64,000 nucleotides of DNA from Desulfosediminicola ganghwensis (GCF_005116675.2 NZ_CP050699.1:2007001-2071000), one strand, 5' to 3'; positions 25,199 through 35,120 are shown, counted from the stretch's first letter. Translations and numbers: made by a program. The notes: generated by a model not told the origin, from the sequence alone.

Positions 25199-27472
25199 TC
25201 ATCTATAGTAAAGATGCGGACTGCCCATGGTTTGCAGTGCCTTGTGCAGATTACGACGGAACTCGCGACGATCCCAGATACCCTGAATGTGGCCGCGGCG
25301 CAGCGCGTTTCTGGCCGAGTGGTAATCGGGCGGAATATCGATTCCGGTGGTTTCCCTGATAACCCGCGGGCCGGCAAACCCTACCCGGCTTGAGCGAATT
25401 GCGAATTGGTAGGGGGAGCAGCCGAGAAACGATGCAACCGGGCCGGCGTAACTGTTGTTGTCGTAAACAACGATGTACAGGCCACCCGAATCGATGTATT
25501 CACGCACTGCCACGGTACACTTCGGCATCTGCACGACACCAAGGGTTCCCTCCTGAATACGGATTCCGCCGGTGGTGTGTACATAGGCAAGCAGTGGTCG
25601 TTTCTTACGCTTGGCGATGGCACAGGCCTGCACGAATTTCTCGCCTTCAGCGCTACCCACGGTACCGTTTCTGAAATCGGAGTAGAGCATGGTGGTGACG
25701 ATTTTGATATCGTTCACCTTGGCGTGAAAGGTGAGGTTTCCTGCCTTGTAGCCGGTCTTCTTCTTACTGGCGTTCAACCTGTCGGCGAAGCCGGTGTAGT
25801 CAAGCGGGTTGCCGGAAGCAAGGCCTGAGTTGAAGAAGCGGATGGTGCCTGCATCGAAGATGTTTTTCAGGTACCACTGGTACTCCAGCGGAAAGTGGTG
25901 TCCGCAGGTCTCGCAGACACCGCCAAACTCGCCATAAAGATCAGGAATCCAGAGATCCTTGCAACCGTGTTTGTCTGCATTGGGACAACTCACGGTGCGG
26001 TCCTCGTTGGCAAGCGGACTGGTGTAGGTATCCGTCAGTTCCAGCGGGTCGCTCAGGGGACGTTCAGCGTCACCGTTGCCGTTGGTTGGAGTATAGGTCA
26101 AAAGCCTGGTTGGCTTTTTGCCGGATTTTTTGGAGATGAGGTTTATCATCGTGGAAACCGGTTCGGTCAATCGTTTGAGCATTACCGAACCTTCGCCGGA
26201 TACGTCCTGAATCACATTGCCAACCTGTTTCTTGTGATTTTTCAGGATGTCGTAACGGATTTTATAGTAGGCTTTTTCCGAAGCAACCCGGGCGAGGGTA
26301 TATAGGCTGAGGGATGAATCGGGCGAACCTGTATAACCATTTCTGGCCATGGTAAGATACTTTTTTGAGCGCAGCGCAAGAAGACGTTTGGTCTCTTCGC
26401 GGTTGAGCTCCCAGTTGACCAGCACCTGGTCTTCAGCATCCTTACCGGTTTTTTTTCGCCTGACTTCCCAGGATCGGAACGCCTTAAAGCTTTTGGTCTC
26501 CAGCACGACATGATCGGTAGCTCTGATCATCTCGTTGCGAAGGGTGGCAAAAAAGGCGAAGTCGTCGCGACGTGCGCCAAGCTGCGGTTCCTGAATAACC
26601 CTGTCTATAGTGCCTTGTTTTATATTGTCGAAAGCGGTGAGGCGCAAACGATCTGCACACACCTCAATCAGTTCTTTAGGTACTTTGGAGCCTTCGCGAA
26701 TACGTCCTTCAATGGCCGCGGCACCCTCTGGAGAGATAACCGAGTAGTAGCCGTGACTTGCCATCAGTCGGTAATCGGAGAGGCCGATTGCTTCTGCACC
26801 GCCGGAACCACCTTCCGAGATCATGGAGATCACAGGAATGCGGAGCTTGGACATAGCGTAGATATTGCGCGCGATCTGCTGGGCGGCGCCGGGGTATTCC
26901 TCTACCGGGTAGGATCCCGGGGTGAAAATGTAGCTATGGATCGGAATACCTTCAGTTTCCGCAACCTTCATGAAACGCATAGCTTTCTCGTTCCCTTCAG
27001 GTTTACAGGAGCCACCGTTGCGGAACTCCTCGCCGTGACCGCTCTCCTGGCCGATAACCATGACCGTGGAGGTGTGGGTCTTGTTCTTGATCCGGCGAAC
27101 GAGGGTTGCCTTGGCGCAAATCATCGCCGGGTCGACGTTGGCGTCTTCTTCACCACCGAGTTCGGTGTAGTCCTCGTAGACATTTTCGAGGATGTCTTTA
27201 AGGCTGAAACGCTGGATTGAGCGGACGATGCGCACTCGTTCCATAGGGGTGAGATGTTCCTCGGCCCTTTCCTCAAGAAAACTGATCGACTCGTTGAGCT
27301 TGCGAATCTCTCCCAGGAGTTCTTCCTCGGTGTGGTCGTAGAGTGTCTGCTTCAGTTGATCGCAGGTCTCCTTGAACCCCTCCAGGTTCCCCCAGTTATT
27401 GTAATCTTTAATCTGGAGCAGGTAATTGACCCGTTCTTCGATTTTCAGAAGTTTTTTTAGTAATTCGTTCAT
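25199..27472 (-). CDS. accAD: Acetyl-CoA carboxylase carboxyltransferase, AccA-AccD fusion
   Basis: This 757-residue protein joins both carboxyltransferase halves. The N-terminal part (about 1-370) is AccA-like: HLTPMERVRIVRS, EGIPIHSYIFTPGSYP, ISEGGSGGAEAIGLSDYRLM and YSVISPEGAAAI. A linker region (about 370-490) follows. The C-terminal part (about 490-757) is AccD-like, with a zinc finger (CPNADKHGCKDLW and CETCGHHF), EGEKFVQACAIAKRKKRPLL, GGIRIQEGTLGVVQMPK and GFAGPRVIRETTG. Usually these are separate genes. It should transfer carboxyl from biotin to acetyl-CoA to make malonyl-CoA. It starts 25 bp after accC. Confidence 0.93.
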   Translation of the reverse strand: MNELLKKLLKIEERVNYLLQIKDYNNWGNLEGFKETCDQLKQTLYDHTEEELLGEIRKLNESISFLEERAEEHLTPMERVRIVRSIQRFSLKDILENVYEDYTELGGEEDANVDPAMICAKATLVRRIKNKTHTSTVMVIGQESGHGEEFRNGGSCKPEGNEKAMRFMKVAETEGIPIHSYIFTPGSYPVEEYPGAAQQIARNIYAMSKLRIPVISMISEGGSGGAEAIGLSDYRLMASHGYYSVISPEGAAAIEGRIREGSKVPKELIEVCADRLRLTAFDNIKQGTIDRVIQEPQLGARRDDFAFFATLRNEMIRATDHVVLETKSFKAFRSWEVRRKKTGKDAEDQVLVNWELNREETKRLLALRSKKYLTMARNGYTGSPDSSLSLYTLARVASEKAYYKIRYDILKNHKKQVGNVIQDVSGEGSVMLKRLTEPVSTMINLISKKSGKKPTRLLTYTPTNGNGDAERPLSDPLELTDTYTSPLANEDRTVSCPNADKHGCKDLWIPDLYGEFGGVCETCGHHFPLEYQWYLKNIFDAGTIRFFNSGLASGNPLDYTGFADRLNASKKKTGYKAGNLTFHAKVNDIKIVTTMLYSDFRNGTVGSAEGEKFVQACAIAKRKKRPLLAYVHTTGGIRIQEGTLGVVQMPKCTVAVREYIDSGGLYIVVYDNNSYAGPVASFLGCSPYQFAIRSSRVGFAGPRVIRETTGIDIPPDYHSARNALRRGHIQGIWDRREFRRNLHKALQTMGSPHLYYR

Positions 27473-27497
27473 ATATGTGTTCCGTCTGTTCTCATCT

Positions 27498-28901
27498 CTA
27501 GAAGGCCAGCAGACGATCCAGGTTGTTTTTCAGGTATTCCAGATTGGTAATGATCGGGCTTCCGCTGGAATCTTCACCCCTGATAACCGTCTCGTCGATG
27601 AACTGTGCGGCGCGCGCCTTAGCCTCATCCATATCTTTGCCCCAGACCAGCGCCAGCGCCAGGTTCGGATCAAAATCACTTGGAATTGGGTATGCCCTGT
27701 CGGTGGGAACGTGGCTGTATACCACTGACCATTCATGAGCCGGGAAACTGAACTCGTTAATGGTTCCGATCCATGGGGCAAAGCCGCGACGGGTGTCCTC
27801 GGCAACGATACGAAGCTCGATTGAAGCACCTTTAAACTCGATGGCGTTCTGCTTGTAGCCGGTTTTCTCACCAAGGGCCAGTCGGATCTGTTCCCGGATA
27901 AGATTAGGCTGCTCGCCATTAAGATAGGAAATGCGCGCTGAAATATCGTTTTCTACCTGGATGCGGGTGTTCACCTCCAGCAGGTAGGGCTGACCGGATC
28001 TGGTGACAATCCATTCCCAGGTGCCGACGTTGTCATATTTGACGTGGTTGGCCAGTTTAAGAGAATACTCGACGATTTTATCGAGAACTTTCTTTTCGTC
28101 AAAATCGTAATCGAAACAGGACTGGCAAAAACCAGGCGCTGCCTCGACGCGTTTCTGACGACCGGTGGACTGGATTGTACAGTTACGGGAGCTGAAGTGG
28201 ATCCGTTCACCATGACGGGAACAGACAAGTTGCACCTCTAAGTGGTTAAAATCCCTGATACATTGTTCAATCAGTACACCGCCGTCGCCGAACTGACGCT
28301 TGGCGTAGTTCTGCAGCTGGCGGTAAACACGACGAAACGTCTCAATTTCTGTAACTTCCTCGATGCCCATGCCGCCACCGCCTGCTGCGGCTTTGACCAG
28401 GATCGAAGGAGACTGGATGCCCTGGGCGAGCTGGTCTTCGAGCAGACGCTGGGCTATCTCTTCGGCCTCCATCTCATTATAAATGGGGGCGTCTGTGCCG
28501 GGAATGGTGGGGATGCCAAGGCCGTTGGCAACCTTTTTAGTGTTGATCTTGTCACCCAGGTCCTTGATTACATTCCAGTTGGGGCCAATAAAGGTCAGCG
28601 CCCGATCACGCTTGGTTGCCCGGCGGGCAAAGCGGTAATCTTCTGAAAAAAATCCATAACCTGGATGGATGGCTGTTGCTCCGCAATAATCTGCCACCGC
28701 CAGTATGTCGTTGGGGTCAGTATAACTGGTTATACGCCAGGCATTCTGATCCGGGCCACTGGTGATGTTACGCTGCACATGCTCGGAGTCTTTATCGGCC
28801 TCGGTATACACTACTGCATAATCGAGTCCGAGGTCTATGCAGGCGTTCATGATGCGGATGGCGATCTCGCCACGGTTTGCAATGAGTACCTTTCCTTCCA
28901 A
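27498..28901 (-). CDS. accC: Biotin carboxylase subunit of acetyl-CoA carboxylase
   Basis: This 467-residue ATP-grasp enzyme carboxylates biotin on its carrier protein. It starts VLIANRGEIAIRIMNACIDLG, then has HPGYGFFSEDYRFA, the glycine-rich loop ILVKAAAGGGGMGIEEV, FNHLEVQLVCSRHG with the HxEVQ motif, and EVNTRIQVENDISARI near the active site, as in biotin carboxylases. The start is a TTG (28901) with AGAGGAT before it. It runs into accAD as one operon. No biotin carrier (accB) gene is in the window, so the carrier must be encoded elsewhere. Confidence 0.93.
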   Translation of the reverse strand: MEGKVLIANRGEIAIRIMNACIDLGLDYAVVYTEADKDSEHVQRNITSGPDQNAWRITSYTDPNDILAVADYCGATAIHPGYGFFSEDYRFARRATKRDRALTFIGPNWNVIKDLGDKINTKKVANGLGIPTIPGTDAPIYNEMEAEEIAQRLLEDQLAQGIQSPSILVKAAAGGGGMGIEEVTEIETFRRVYRQLQNYAKRQFGDGGVLIEQCIRDFNHLEVQLVCSRHGERIHFSSRNCTIQSTGRQKRVEAAPGFCQSCFDYDFDEKKVLDKIVEYSLKLANHVKYDNVGTWEWIVTRSGQPYLLEVNTRIQVENDISARISYLNGEQPNLIREQIRLALGEKTGYKQNAIEFKGASIELRIVAEDTRRGFAPWIGTINEFSFPAHEWSVVYSHVPTDRAYPIPSDFDPNLALALVWGKDMDEAKARAAQFIDETVIRGEDSSGSPIITNLEYLKNNLDRLLAF

Positions 28902-29327
28902 ACTGTATCCTCTGTTTTCCGAATTTATGTTGTGATTGATTGGCGTTAGCCAATGCCGAAGGCGCAGTTCTCCCTACTCTTTTTCTCTCTAAGCGCCTTG
29001 GAAATGGAAAATTACAGCAATATAGTAACCTAACTGCGATTAGAAAAGCAAAAATGTTCAATTCTTTGGCGCCACTCATCGAACGAGGCACGTTTAGCGC
29101 AGATTTCTCTTTTCTACTTGACAAGAGTTTTGAATCCCCATACAGACTATGAGTGGGAGTCTGTGTATAATAATTACAGCTACCGTTGATTTTTTTACCT
29201 TCGTAGCAATCTTCTGTGTATACAGCGCAGTAGGCACTCGTTACCCAGAATTTTGATCGGGGCCTTTTAAGGTTGTTAGACTAGAGGTTGTTTTGGCTTT
29301 AAAAGGGAATTTCTTTTACTCAAAATA
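28902..29327. other. Divergent promoter region accC / corC-like
   Basis: No gene is supported. On the plus strand TTGACA (29118-29123) stands 17 bases before TACAGA (29141-29146), a candidate promoter for corC-lnt with a long leader. No clear minus-strand promoter was singled out. Confidence 0.45.
29118..29146 (+). promoter_or_regulatory. Candidate promoter for the corC-lnt operon
   Basis: Perfect -35 hexamer TTGACA, 17-base spacer, weak -10 TACAGA. It lies about 180 bp before the corC-like start. Confidence 0.35.
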
Positions 29328-30209
29328 ATGAACACGGAAAACGAATCTGACCAGGAGGAGCCTGAAGAACGAAAAGGCTTTCTCAGACAATTGCTGTCCA
29401 AAGTACCTTTCGGGCGGCCGGAAACCACCCAGGATTTAGAAAACGAAATTCTCGAACTGCTGGAAGAGGGCGAGGAACACGGGCTTATATCCAGTCTTGA
29501 GGAGAAGATGATTAACTCCATCTTCGACTTTCGAGACACTCTTGCAGCTGAGATTATGACCCCGGCTGCCGAGGTCGTGAGTATTGAGGCATCAATGCCC
29601 ATGGCCGATATCATCAATTTGGTCATAGAAAATGGTTTTACCCGAATACCCGTGTATCAGGACAATCCGGATCGGGTTGTCGGCGTGCTGCATGCCAAGG
29701 ATCTGCTGAGGGTTTGCGCACACCTCTCCAATAAGCCGGTGGTGCTGGATGATGTGCTCCGTCCCATCTACTTCGTGACCGAGAACAAACCGATTGTCGA
29801 CCTTCTCAAAGAATTCCAGATGCGCAAAAATCATATGGCCATGGTCACCGATGAGTTCGGAACTGTGCGTGGCCTGATTACGCTGGAAGATATTCTGGAG
29901 GAGATTGTTGGCGAGATCGACGACGAATATGACGAAGAACAGGATGTCATCGAGCGCCTCGAAGATGGTGCAATTGTCGTTCATGCGCGCCTCGATATTG
30001 AAAAGATCGAGGAATTTTTCGATGCTGAACTGCCTGAAGGGCCGTTTGAGTCAGTTGGTGGCCTTGTTATTCATCTTCTCGGCAGGCTCGGGAAGACCGG
30101 CGACGTAATGACTGTCGGCGGCTTGAAGCTCGAGGTGAAAAGCGCCTCCTCCCGTCACATCAAGATGGTCAGAATTGAACGTATACCCGACGGGGATAAA
30201 GACGAATGA
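29328..30209 (+). CDS. CorC/HlyC family CBS protein
   Basis: This 293-residue cytoplasmic protein has an acidic N-terminus, then MLISS-like helices (EEKMINSIFDFRDTLAAEIMTP), two CBS motifs (about 70-190; GFTRIPVYQDNPDRVVGVLHAKDLL and MAMVTDEFGTVRGLITLEDILE) and a C-terminal CorC_HlyC domain (DGAIVVHARLDIEKIEEFFDAEL). Proteins of this type are linked to Mg2+/Co2+ efflux or membrane function, as in YbeX. It lacks the membrane domain of the larger members. Its last four bases overlap the start of lnt, the classic ybeX-lnt pairing, so the two are co-translated. Confidence 0.9.
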   Translation: MNTENESDQEEPEERKGFLRQLLSKVPFGRPETTQDLENEILELLEEGEEHGLISSLEEKMINSIFDFRDTLAAEIMTPAAEVVSIEASMPMADIINLVIENGFTRIPVYQDNPDRVVGVLHAKDLLRVCAHLSNKPVVLDDVLRPIYFVTENKPIVDLLKEFQMRKNHMAMVTDEFGTVRGLITLEDILEEIVGEIDDEYDEEQDVIERLEDGAIVVHARLDIEKIEEFFDAELPEGPFESVGGLVIHLLGRLGKTGDVMTVGGLKLEVKSASSRHIKMVRIERIPDGDKDE

Positions 30210-31807
30210 CAGCTCCCAGGCGGGTCTGGCCGCTATTTTCATCACTGCTTACGCCGGTGTTGCTCTGGTGTGCGTATCCCGGAGGTGGGGAAATCTGGCA
30301 GTTGCTCTTCGTTGCCCTGATTCCTTTTCTTCACGCTTTGCCGCTGATGAGTGGCAGGCGTGCTCTCGTTTGTGGCTTTCTGGTAGGGGTGCTGCATTAT
30401 CTGCTGGTGCTTTACTGGATTACCACGGTGGTTGGCCGTTACGGTGGGCTGCCGCTCCCGATTACCATTCTGGCCTTGGTACTGCTTGCTTCGTTTATGG
30501 CCAGTTATACGGCAATATTTGCCGTGCTGGCCAGGGCCATGCTCGTTAGAGCCTCCCTGCTCGCCTCCCTGCTTGTTATTCCCGCAATATGGGTCGGTCT
30601 GGATTGGCTCAAGAGCTGGCTTTTCAGTGGCTTTCCCTGGATGGATATAGGGTATGCCCTGGCAGGGGAGCCCTTGTTGATTCAGTCGGCAGATGTGTTC
30701 GGCCATAGCGGTCTTTCCTATCTGCTGGTGCTGATCAATGTGTTGCTGGTGCTGGTTATATATAATTTACGGTACCTGCGGGCTGTACTGCCGCTGGTGG
30801 TGTTGGTCGGCGTGCTGGCAGGTGGAGCCGGTTTTTATTCCGTAGAGCGTTGGGACGAGGTTTCTGCCCGGCTAACTGATCCGAATACCCCGAAAACAGT
30901 CATGGGGATTGTACAGGGCAATATCGATCAAAGTGAAAAGTGGTCGAAGGACAACCAGCAGCGAACAACAGATATTTATATAGAAAACTCTCTTCGGTTG
31001 AGAACGGATGAGGGGGCTGCAAAACGTCCCGAGCTGGTGGTCTGGCCGGAGACTGCGCTTCCCTATTATCCTCAGACCTACCAGGATATAGGAACGCTCA
31101 CAGGTTTCGTAGAGTCCCGGCAGATGGCTGTATTGACCGGTGCCCCCTGGTTCGAACTGAGAGATCGGGCAACCCGTGATATTCGCTACTTTAACAGCGC
31201 CCAGCTGGTTCAACCTGGCATAGGGTTTTCCGATTATTATCATAAAAGCCATCTGGTGCCGTTTGGCGAATATGTGCCGATGAAACGTTTTCTGCCGTTT
31301 CTGGAACCGCTGGTGGAATCGGTCGGTGATTTCAGCGCAGGCCAGGTGGAAGAGCCAATGGTCTGGAACGAGTCCCGTATCGGGGTGCTGATCTGCTTTG
31401 AGTCCATCTTCGCCGATATCGGCAGGGCTTGGGTAAAAAGTGGTGCCAACGTTCTGGTAAATTTGACCAATGACGCCTGGTATGGTAAATCCAGTGCCCC
31501 ACACCATAGTATGGCGATGACAGTTTTTCGCGCAGTGGAAACCCGTCGTAGCGTTGTTCGGGCGGCAAATACCGGTATATCAGGCTTTATTGATCCCCGG
31601 GGCCAGGTTGATGAACCATCAGCTATATTCACCCTTTGGGCCCACGCCGAAGAGGTGGCGCTGCTGGAAGGCGAGACAGTTTTTGTTCGCTGGGGATATT
31701 TTTTCGCACCCGTATGTCTGATCCTGGGCGTCCTGATCGGAGGTCTCTATGCAGGATTGCCTTCGGGGAGAATTCGCCAGGGCAGAGATTATGTGATACG
31801 CGGTTAA
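30206..31807 (+). CDS. lnt: Apolipoprotein N-acyltransferase
   Basis: This 533-residue inner-membrane enzyme adds the third acyl chain to the N-terminal Cys of lipoproteins. The N-terminal half has about six transmembrane segments. The C-terminal half is a nitrilase-like domain with the catalytic triad: Glu in VVWPETALPYYPQTY, Lys in YYHKSHLVPFGEYVP, and Cys in IGVLICFESIFADIGR. It ends with one more hydrophobic segment. It is fully intact and overlaps the corC-like gene by four bases. Confidence 0.94.
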   Translation: MTAPRRVWPLFSSLLTPVLLWCAYPGGGEIWQLLFVALIPFLHALPLMSGRRALVCGFLVGVLHYLLVLYWITTVVGRYGGLPLPITILALVLLASFMASYTAIFAVLARAMLVRASLLASLLVIPAIWVGLDWLKSWLFSGFPWMDIGYALAGEPLLIQSADVFGHSGLSYLLVLINVLLVLVIYNLRYLRAVLPLVVLVGVLAGGAGFYSVERWDEVSARLTDPNTPKTVMGIVQGNIDQSEKWSKDNQQRTTDIYIENSLRLRTDEGAAKRPELVVWPETALPYYPQTYQDIGTLTGFVESRQMAVLTGAPWFELRDRATRDIRYFNSAQLVQPGIGFSDYYHKSHLVPFGEYVPMKRFLPFLEPLVESVGDFSAGQVEEPMVWNESRIGVLICFESIFADIGRAWVKSGANVLVNLTNDAWYGKSSAPHHSMAMTVFRAVETRRSVVRAANTGISGFIDPRGQVDEPSAIFTLWAHAEEVALLEGETVFVRWGYFFAPVCLILGVLIGGLYAGLPSGRIRQGRDYVIRG

Positions 31808-31899
31808 CGAACCGCAGAACATTGCGTATAATAAGGATGAACTCTGCGATGTATTGTGCATTGCAGTAATACAATAATTTACACGTTTGGATAGGAAAT

Positions 31900-33010
31900 A
31901 TGTCTATTGAAACAGGTGCTGGTGTTTCCAAGCAGATCATTACAGATCTCAAAGGCCGTCTCCTGGCCTTGAAGGAGCATCTTTGACTTACCTCGCAAAA
32001 GAGAAGAACTGGAAAAGCTGGAACGACTGACCATGGCGCCGGACTTCTGGAATGAGGCTGCTGTAGCCCAGAAAGTCCAGAAAGAGCATGGCCAGCTCCA
32101 GGATATTATTAAAGCCTGGGATGATCGCTGGGAGGAGTTGGAAGAAATCGAACTTCTCCTGGAAATGGCCACTGAAGAGGGTGATGCCGAATCGGAAGTT
32201 GAGGTCGCTGAAAGGCTCCGCGAAATGCAGGATGAAATTGCTGTTGCGGAGGTGGAGTGTATGTTCAGCGGTGAGCATGATGGCAATAACGCCATAGTTT
32301 CCATTCATGCCGGTGCCGGTGGTACTGAGGCACAGGACTGGGTGGATATCATGCTGCGCATGTACCTGCGCTGGGCTGAGGATAAAGGTATCAAAACTGA
32401 TATTCTCGATTATCTGCCTGGTGATGAAGCTGGCGTGAAGGGTGTGACTATCATGTTCCAAGGGCGCAATGCCTATGGCTATCTGCGCTCTGAACTTGGC
32501 ATTCACAGGCTGGTGCGGATTTCACCGTTTGACTCCAGCGGCAGGCGCCACACCTCCTTCGCCTCGGTAATGGTCATGCCCGAACTGGATGACAGTGTCG
32601 ACGTGAATATCGAGGATAAGGATCTGCGCGTTGACACCTACCGGGCAAGCGGTGCCGGAGGTCAGCATGTGAACAAGACCGACTCCGCTATTCGCCTGAC
32701 CCATTTGCCCACCGGTGTCGTAGTGCAATGCCAGAACGAACGCAGTCAGCATCGCAACAAGGATATGGCCATGAAAATGCTGGCGGCACGGCTTTATGAG
32801 CTTGAGAAGCAGAAGCAGGCCGAAGCCCAGGAAGGTTTGAGCGGCGACAAGAAGGATATTGCCTGGGGCAGCCAGATCCGATCCTATGTCCTGCAACCGT
32901 ACCGGATGATCAAAGATCACAGAACCGAGCATGAAACAGGTAATGTGGACGCGGTTCTCGATGGCAATATTGATCAGTTCATTAAGGCCTATCTGCTCTG
33001 GAAGAAGTAG
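31900..33010 (+). CDS. prfB: Peptide chain release factor 2 with programmed +1 frameshift
   Basis: This 369-residue factor reads UGA and UAA stops. Zero-frame translation starts at ATG 31900 and meets TGA at 31984-31986 (codon 29). CTTTGAC at 31981-31987 is the standard slip site: the ribosome moves +1 and continues as DLPRKREELEKLERL. Three bases before CTT stands AAGGAG (31972-31977), a Shine-Dalgarno-like stimulator at the usual distance. Downstream are the SPF-type anticodon motif (RISPFDSSGRRH) and the catalytic GGQ (SGAGGQHVNKTDSAIRLTH). Reading from 32033 alone would miss the N-terminus. It is about 90 bp after lnt. Confidence 0.95.
31972..31987 (+). promoter_or_regulatory. prfB programmed frameshift signal
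   Basis: AAGGAG, three bases, then CTTTGAC. Low RF2 levels slow decoding of the TGA and let the ribosome slip into the +1 frame, so RF2 controls its own synthesis. The layout matches the E. coli site. Confidence 0.93.
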
Positions 33011-33165
33011 GAGCCGTTTGAGAAATACATTTTAGTCCTAAGCTGTTGAAGTCAAATTGATGCTCGTACTGTTCGTTAAAGGTATTGTTTCGCTTAATTT
33101 GTCTTCAGCGGCCCGATCTGAAAGAAAATCATATTTCTCCATCGGTCTCCTGAGTTTTTTGTCAT

Positions 33166-34473
33166 TTGAGGTGTAGCATCAGTACAGGTAACAGCAATAA
33201 CGCGCAGGCTGGGGAAAAAAGTTCGCGCTGCGCCAGGTGTGGGGCTTGCACCGTAGTTTGCCCCGTTTACAGGGCCAGTGGTGGCAAAGAATATTACTCC
33301 GGCCGCGGCAAAAAATATCTGCTCGAAGTAATGGGGGAGGAAACTCCCTCTCCCGTTTTCGAAGATATTTTTTCCAAATGTCTTCTTTGCGGGGCCTGTG
33401 TCGCAGCCTGTCCACGTGGGGTGGACGTGGTTGAAGAGGTGCGCGATGCCAGGAGTGACTTCACCAGAGGCTATGGCGAACATGGCTACCAGAAATTTCT
33501 GGCGGCTAAGGTGCTCGAAAAGCCTGAACTGCTCGGCGTCGTCCGTAGATTTGGCAGATCCTTTCACTCCCTTCTCAGTACAACTCTCCCCGCCGATAGT
33601 GGCTTACGGGTCAAGTTGGCCATGTTTGGCGGCGAACCCGTTTCTTTCGCCAATGAAAAAATAGCATCTTCCGCAGCTCCCATATCGACCAGTACCGGTA
33701 TCGGTGAGCAACTGATCTATTTTCCCGGTTGCAGTGCAAGGTATCTCGCCCCGGAAGTTCTCGATGCGAGCCGTGAGCTGCTCGGCTCCCTCGGCTTTTC
33801 TGTCCATATTCCTGCAGGGCTGGTCTGTTGCGGGTTGGCCATCGATTCTATTGGTGAGCGGGAAAAAGCACGGCAACTGGCTAAAAAAAATATCGAAGCG
33901 CTGGAGCAACAGAACGGTAGGATCGTGGTCAGTTGCGGCTCCTGTTACGCTCATTTGCTGAGGTATAAGCAGCTGTTGGCAGGAGATAGCCCCTGGGCAG
34001 ACCGTGCTGAAGAAGTCGCTGGGCGACTGGTGGAGCTGAGCCGGCTTCTTGACCTGACACTGGCGGAAAAGGGCCTGACATCAGAAAAAGATTCACCCGG
34101 ACGTGTAGCGTCAAAAAAGAATCTGCGCGTTTTTTATCATGACCCCTGTCATTTGCGAAACGAGCTGGATATCACCCGGGAGCCCCGTAATGTTCTAAAA
34201 CGCTTCTCAGCCCGGGTTGAACTTCTGGAATTGGCAGACGGGCCTCAGTGCTGTGGACAGGGAGGGTTGTTTCATCTGGGAGCGCCGGAACTCTCTGCGA
34301 CTATTCGCGATGACCTGACGGTGAAAGTACTGGCCATGGAGCCGGACATCATCACCAGCAGCTGTTCCGGTTGCCTGATGCAGTGGAAATCTGCGCTGGC
34401 CGCAGCCTCTGTGGAATTACCGGTGCTGCATCTCTCAGAGCTTGTCTCGATGCTTTCTGGTCAGAAAGCTTGA
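33166..34473 (+). CDS. (Fe-S)-binding heterodisulfide reductase/GlcF-like protein
   Basis: This 435-residue protein has two [4Fe-4S] ferredoxin motifs near the start (CARCGACTVVCPVY and CLLCGACVAACPRGVD) and two CCG domains: FPGCSARYLAPEVLD to LVCCGLAI and SCGSCYAHL, then YHDPCHLRNELD to GPQCCGQGGLFHLG and SSCSGCLMQW. This is the architecture of GlcF/LldE/HdrD proteins, which pass electrons from a flavoprotein dehydrogenase to quinone or disulfide. No flavoprotein partner is next to it. The start is uncertain; TTG 33166 is used because no ATG lies in frame, and GAGGTG lies at 33168. Confidence 0.85.
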   Translation: MRCSISTGNSNNAQAGEKSSRCARCGACTVVCPVYRASGGKEYYSGRGKKYLLEVMGEETPSPVFEDIFSKCLLCGACVAACPRGVDVVEEVRDARSDFTRGYGEHGYQKFLAAKVLEKPELLGVVRRFGRSFHSLLSTTLPADSGLRVKLAMFGGEPVSFANEKIASSAAPISTSTGIGEQLIYFPGCSARYLAPEVLDASRELLGSLGFSVHIPAGLVCCGLAIDSIGEREKARQLAKKNIEALEQQNGRIVVSCGSCYAHLLRYKQLLAGDSPWADRAEEVAGRLVELSRLLDLTLAEKGLTSEKDSPGRVASKKNLRVFYHDPCHLRNELDITREPRNVLKRFSARVELLELADGPQCCGQGGLFHLGAPELSATIRDDLTVKVLAMEPDIITSSCSGCLMQWKSALAAASVELPVLHLSELVSMLSGQKA

Positions 34474-34577
34474 GCGGCCCGAATATCCCCTGGGCCATAT
34501 GCGCCATCCCGCTTCAATTTCAATGATCGGAGCGCGCGGGGAGTCTATCCTGATAATTATCTCCATTTAAAAAAAAG

Positions 34578-34615
34578 AAATACGCAGGCGCCTACTCATC
34601 CGGGCCTGCGTATTT
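34578..34615. terminator. Terminator between the Fe-S protein and the small membrane protein gene
   Basis: AAATACGCAGGC (34578-34589) pairs with GCCTGCGTATTT (34604-34615). An A-rich run precedes it, so the U-tract is on the minus strand and it best serves the small gene at 34654. Confidence 0.75.
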
Positions 34616-34653
34616 GTGCCGGTATTGACCGGCCAACCTGATACTGCTCTGTA

Positions 34654-34848
34654 TTAGTCGCCAACGGCAACTGCCATTTTAGCTCGAGCTAGAGGCGCAT
34701 CTCCAAAGACTTCATGGGATCTCATGGAGCGCCCTTGTTTAAGGAGTTTAACAATGGGCCAGACGGCAAGAACAGTCAGAGGAAGAATGATTTGTAAGAC
34801 AACGGGAAGGAACCAGAGTATTACGATGATTTCGGCTGGAAAATTCAT
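34654..34848 (-). CDS. Small membrane protein of unknown function
   Basis: This 64-residue protein has one long hydrophobic stretch (IIVILWFLPVVLQIILPLTVLAV) and then a basic-to-polar tail with KLLKQGRSMRSHEVFGD. AGGAGGTG lies six bases before ATG 34848, a very strong ribosome site, and a terminator follows the stop, so the gene is likely real despite its size. I do not recognise the family. It stands beyond the end of ald on the same strand. Confidence 0.62.
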   Translation of the reverse strand: MNFPAEIIVILWFLPVVLQIILPLTVLAVWPIVKLLKQGRSMRSHEVFGDAPLARAKMAVAVGD

Positions 34849-35087
34849 ACTACACCTCCTGTCAAGCACTTGATCTTGTGCTGAATTGATTGGCTTTGGT
34901 ATGGGTGATCCGGAATCACAACGGGACTTCTCGTTTCGTATAGGTACAGTGTACGGGGTGCTCCTGACAAAATCCCCCCCACACAGTGGTTATGCAGCCT
35001 GTGAAAGTGGTTGAATACTCTGATTGCACAAGCTTACCGTTATGCAAGTATTCGGCAAGATAGTAGATTTTAAAAGTCGCAGTACCT

Positions 35088-35120
35088 AAAAAAAAAATGC
35101 AACCCGAAGGCTGCATTTTT
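35088..35120 (-). terminator. Rho-independent terminator of ald
   Basis: On the minus strand AATGCAGCC, a TTCG tetraloop, then GGTTGCATT and a run of T. The stem has a single G-T wobble. It lies about 65 bp after the ald stop. Confidence 0.92.
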
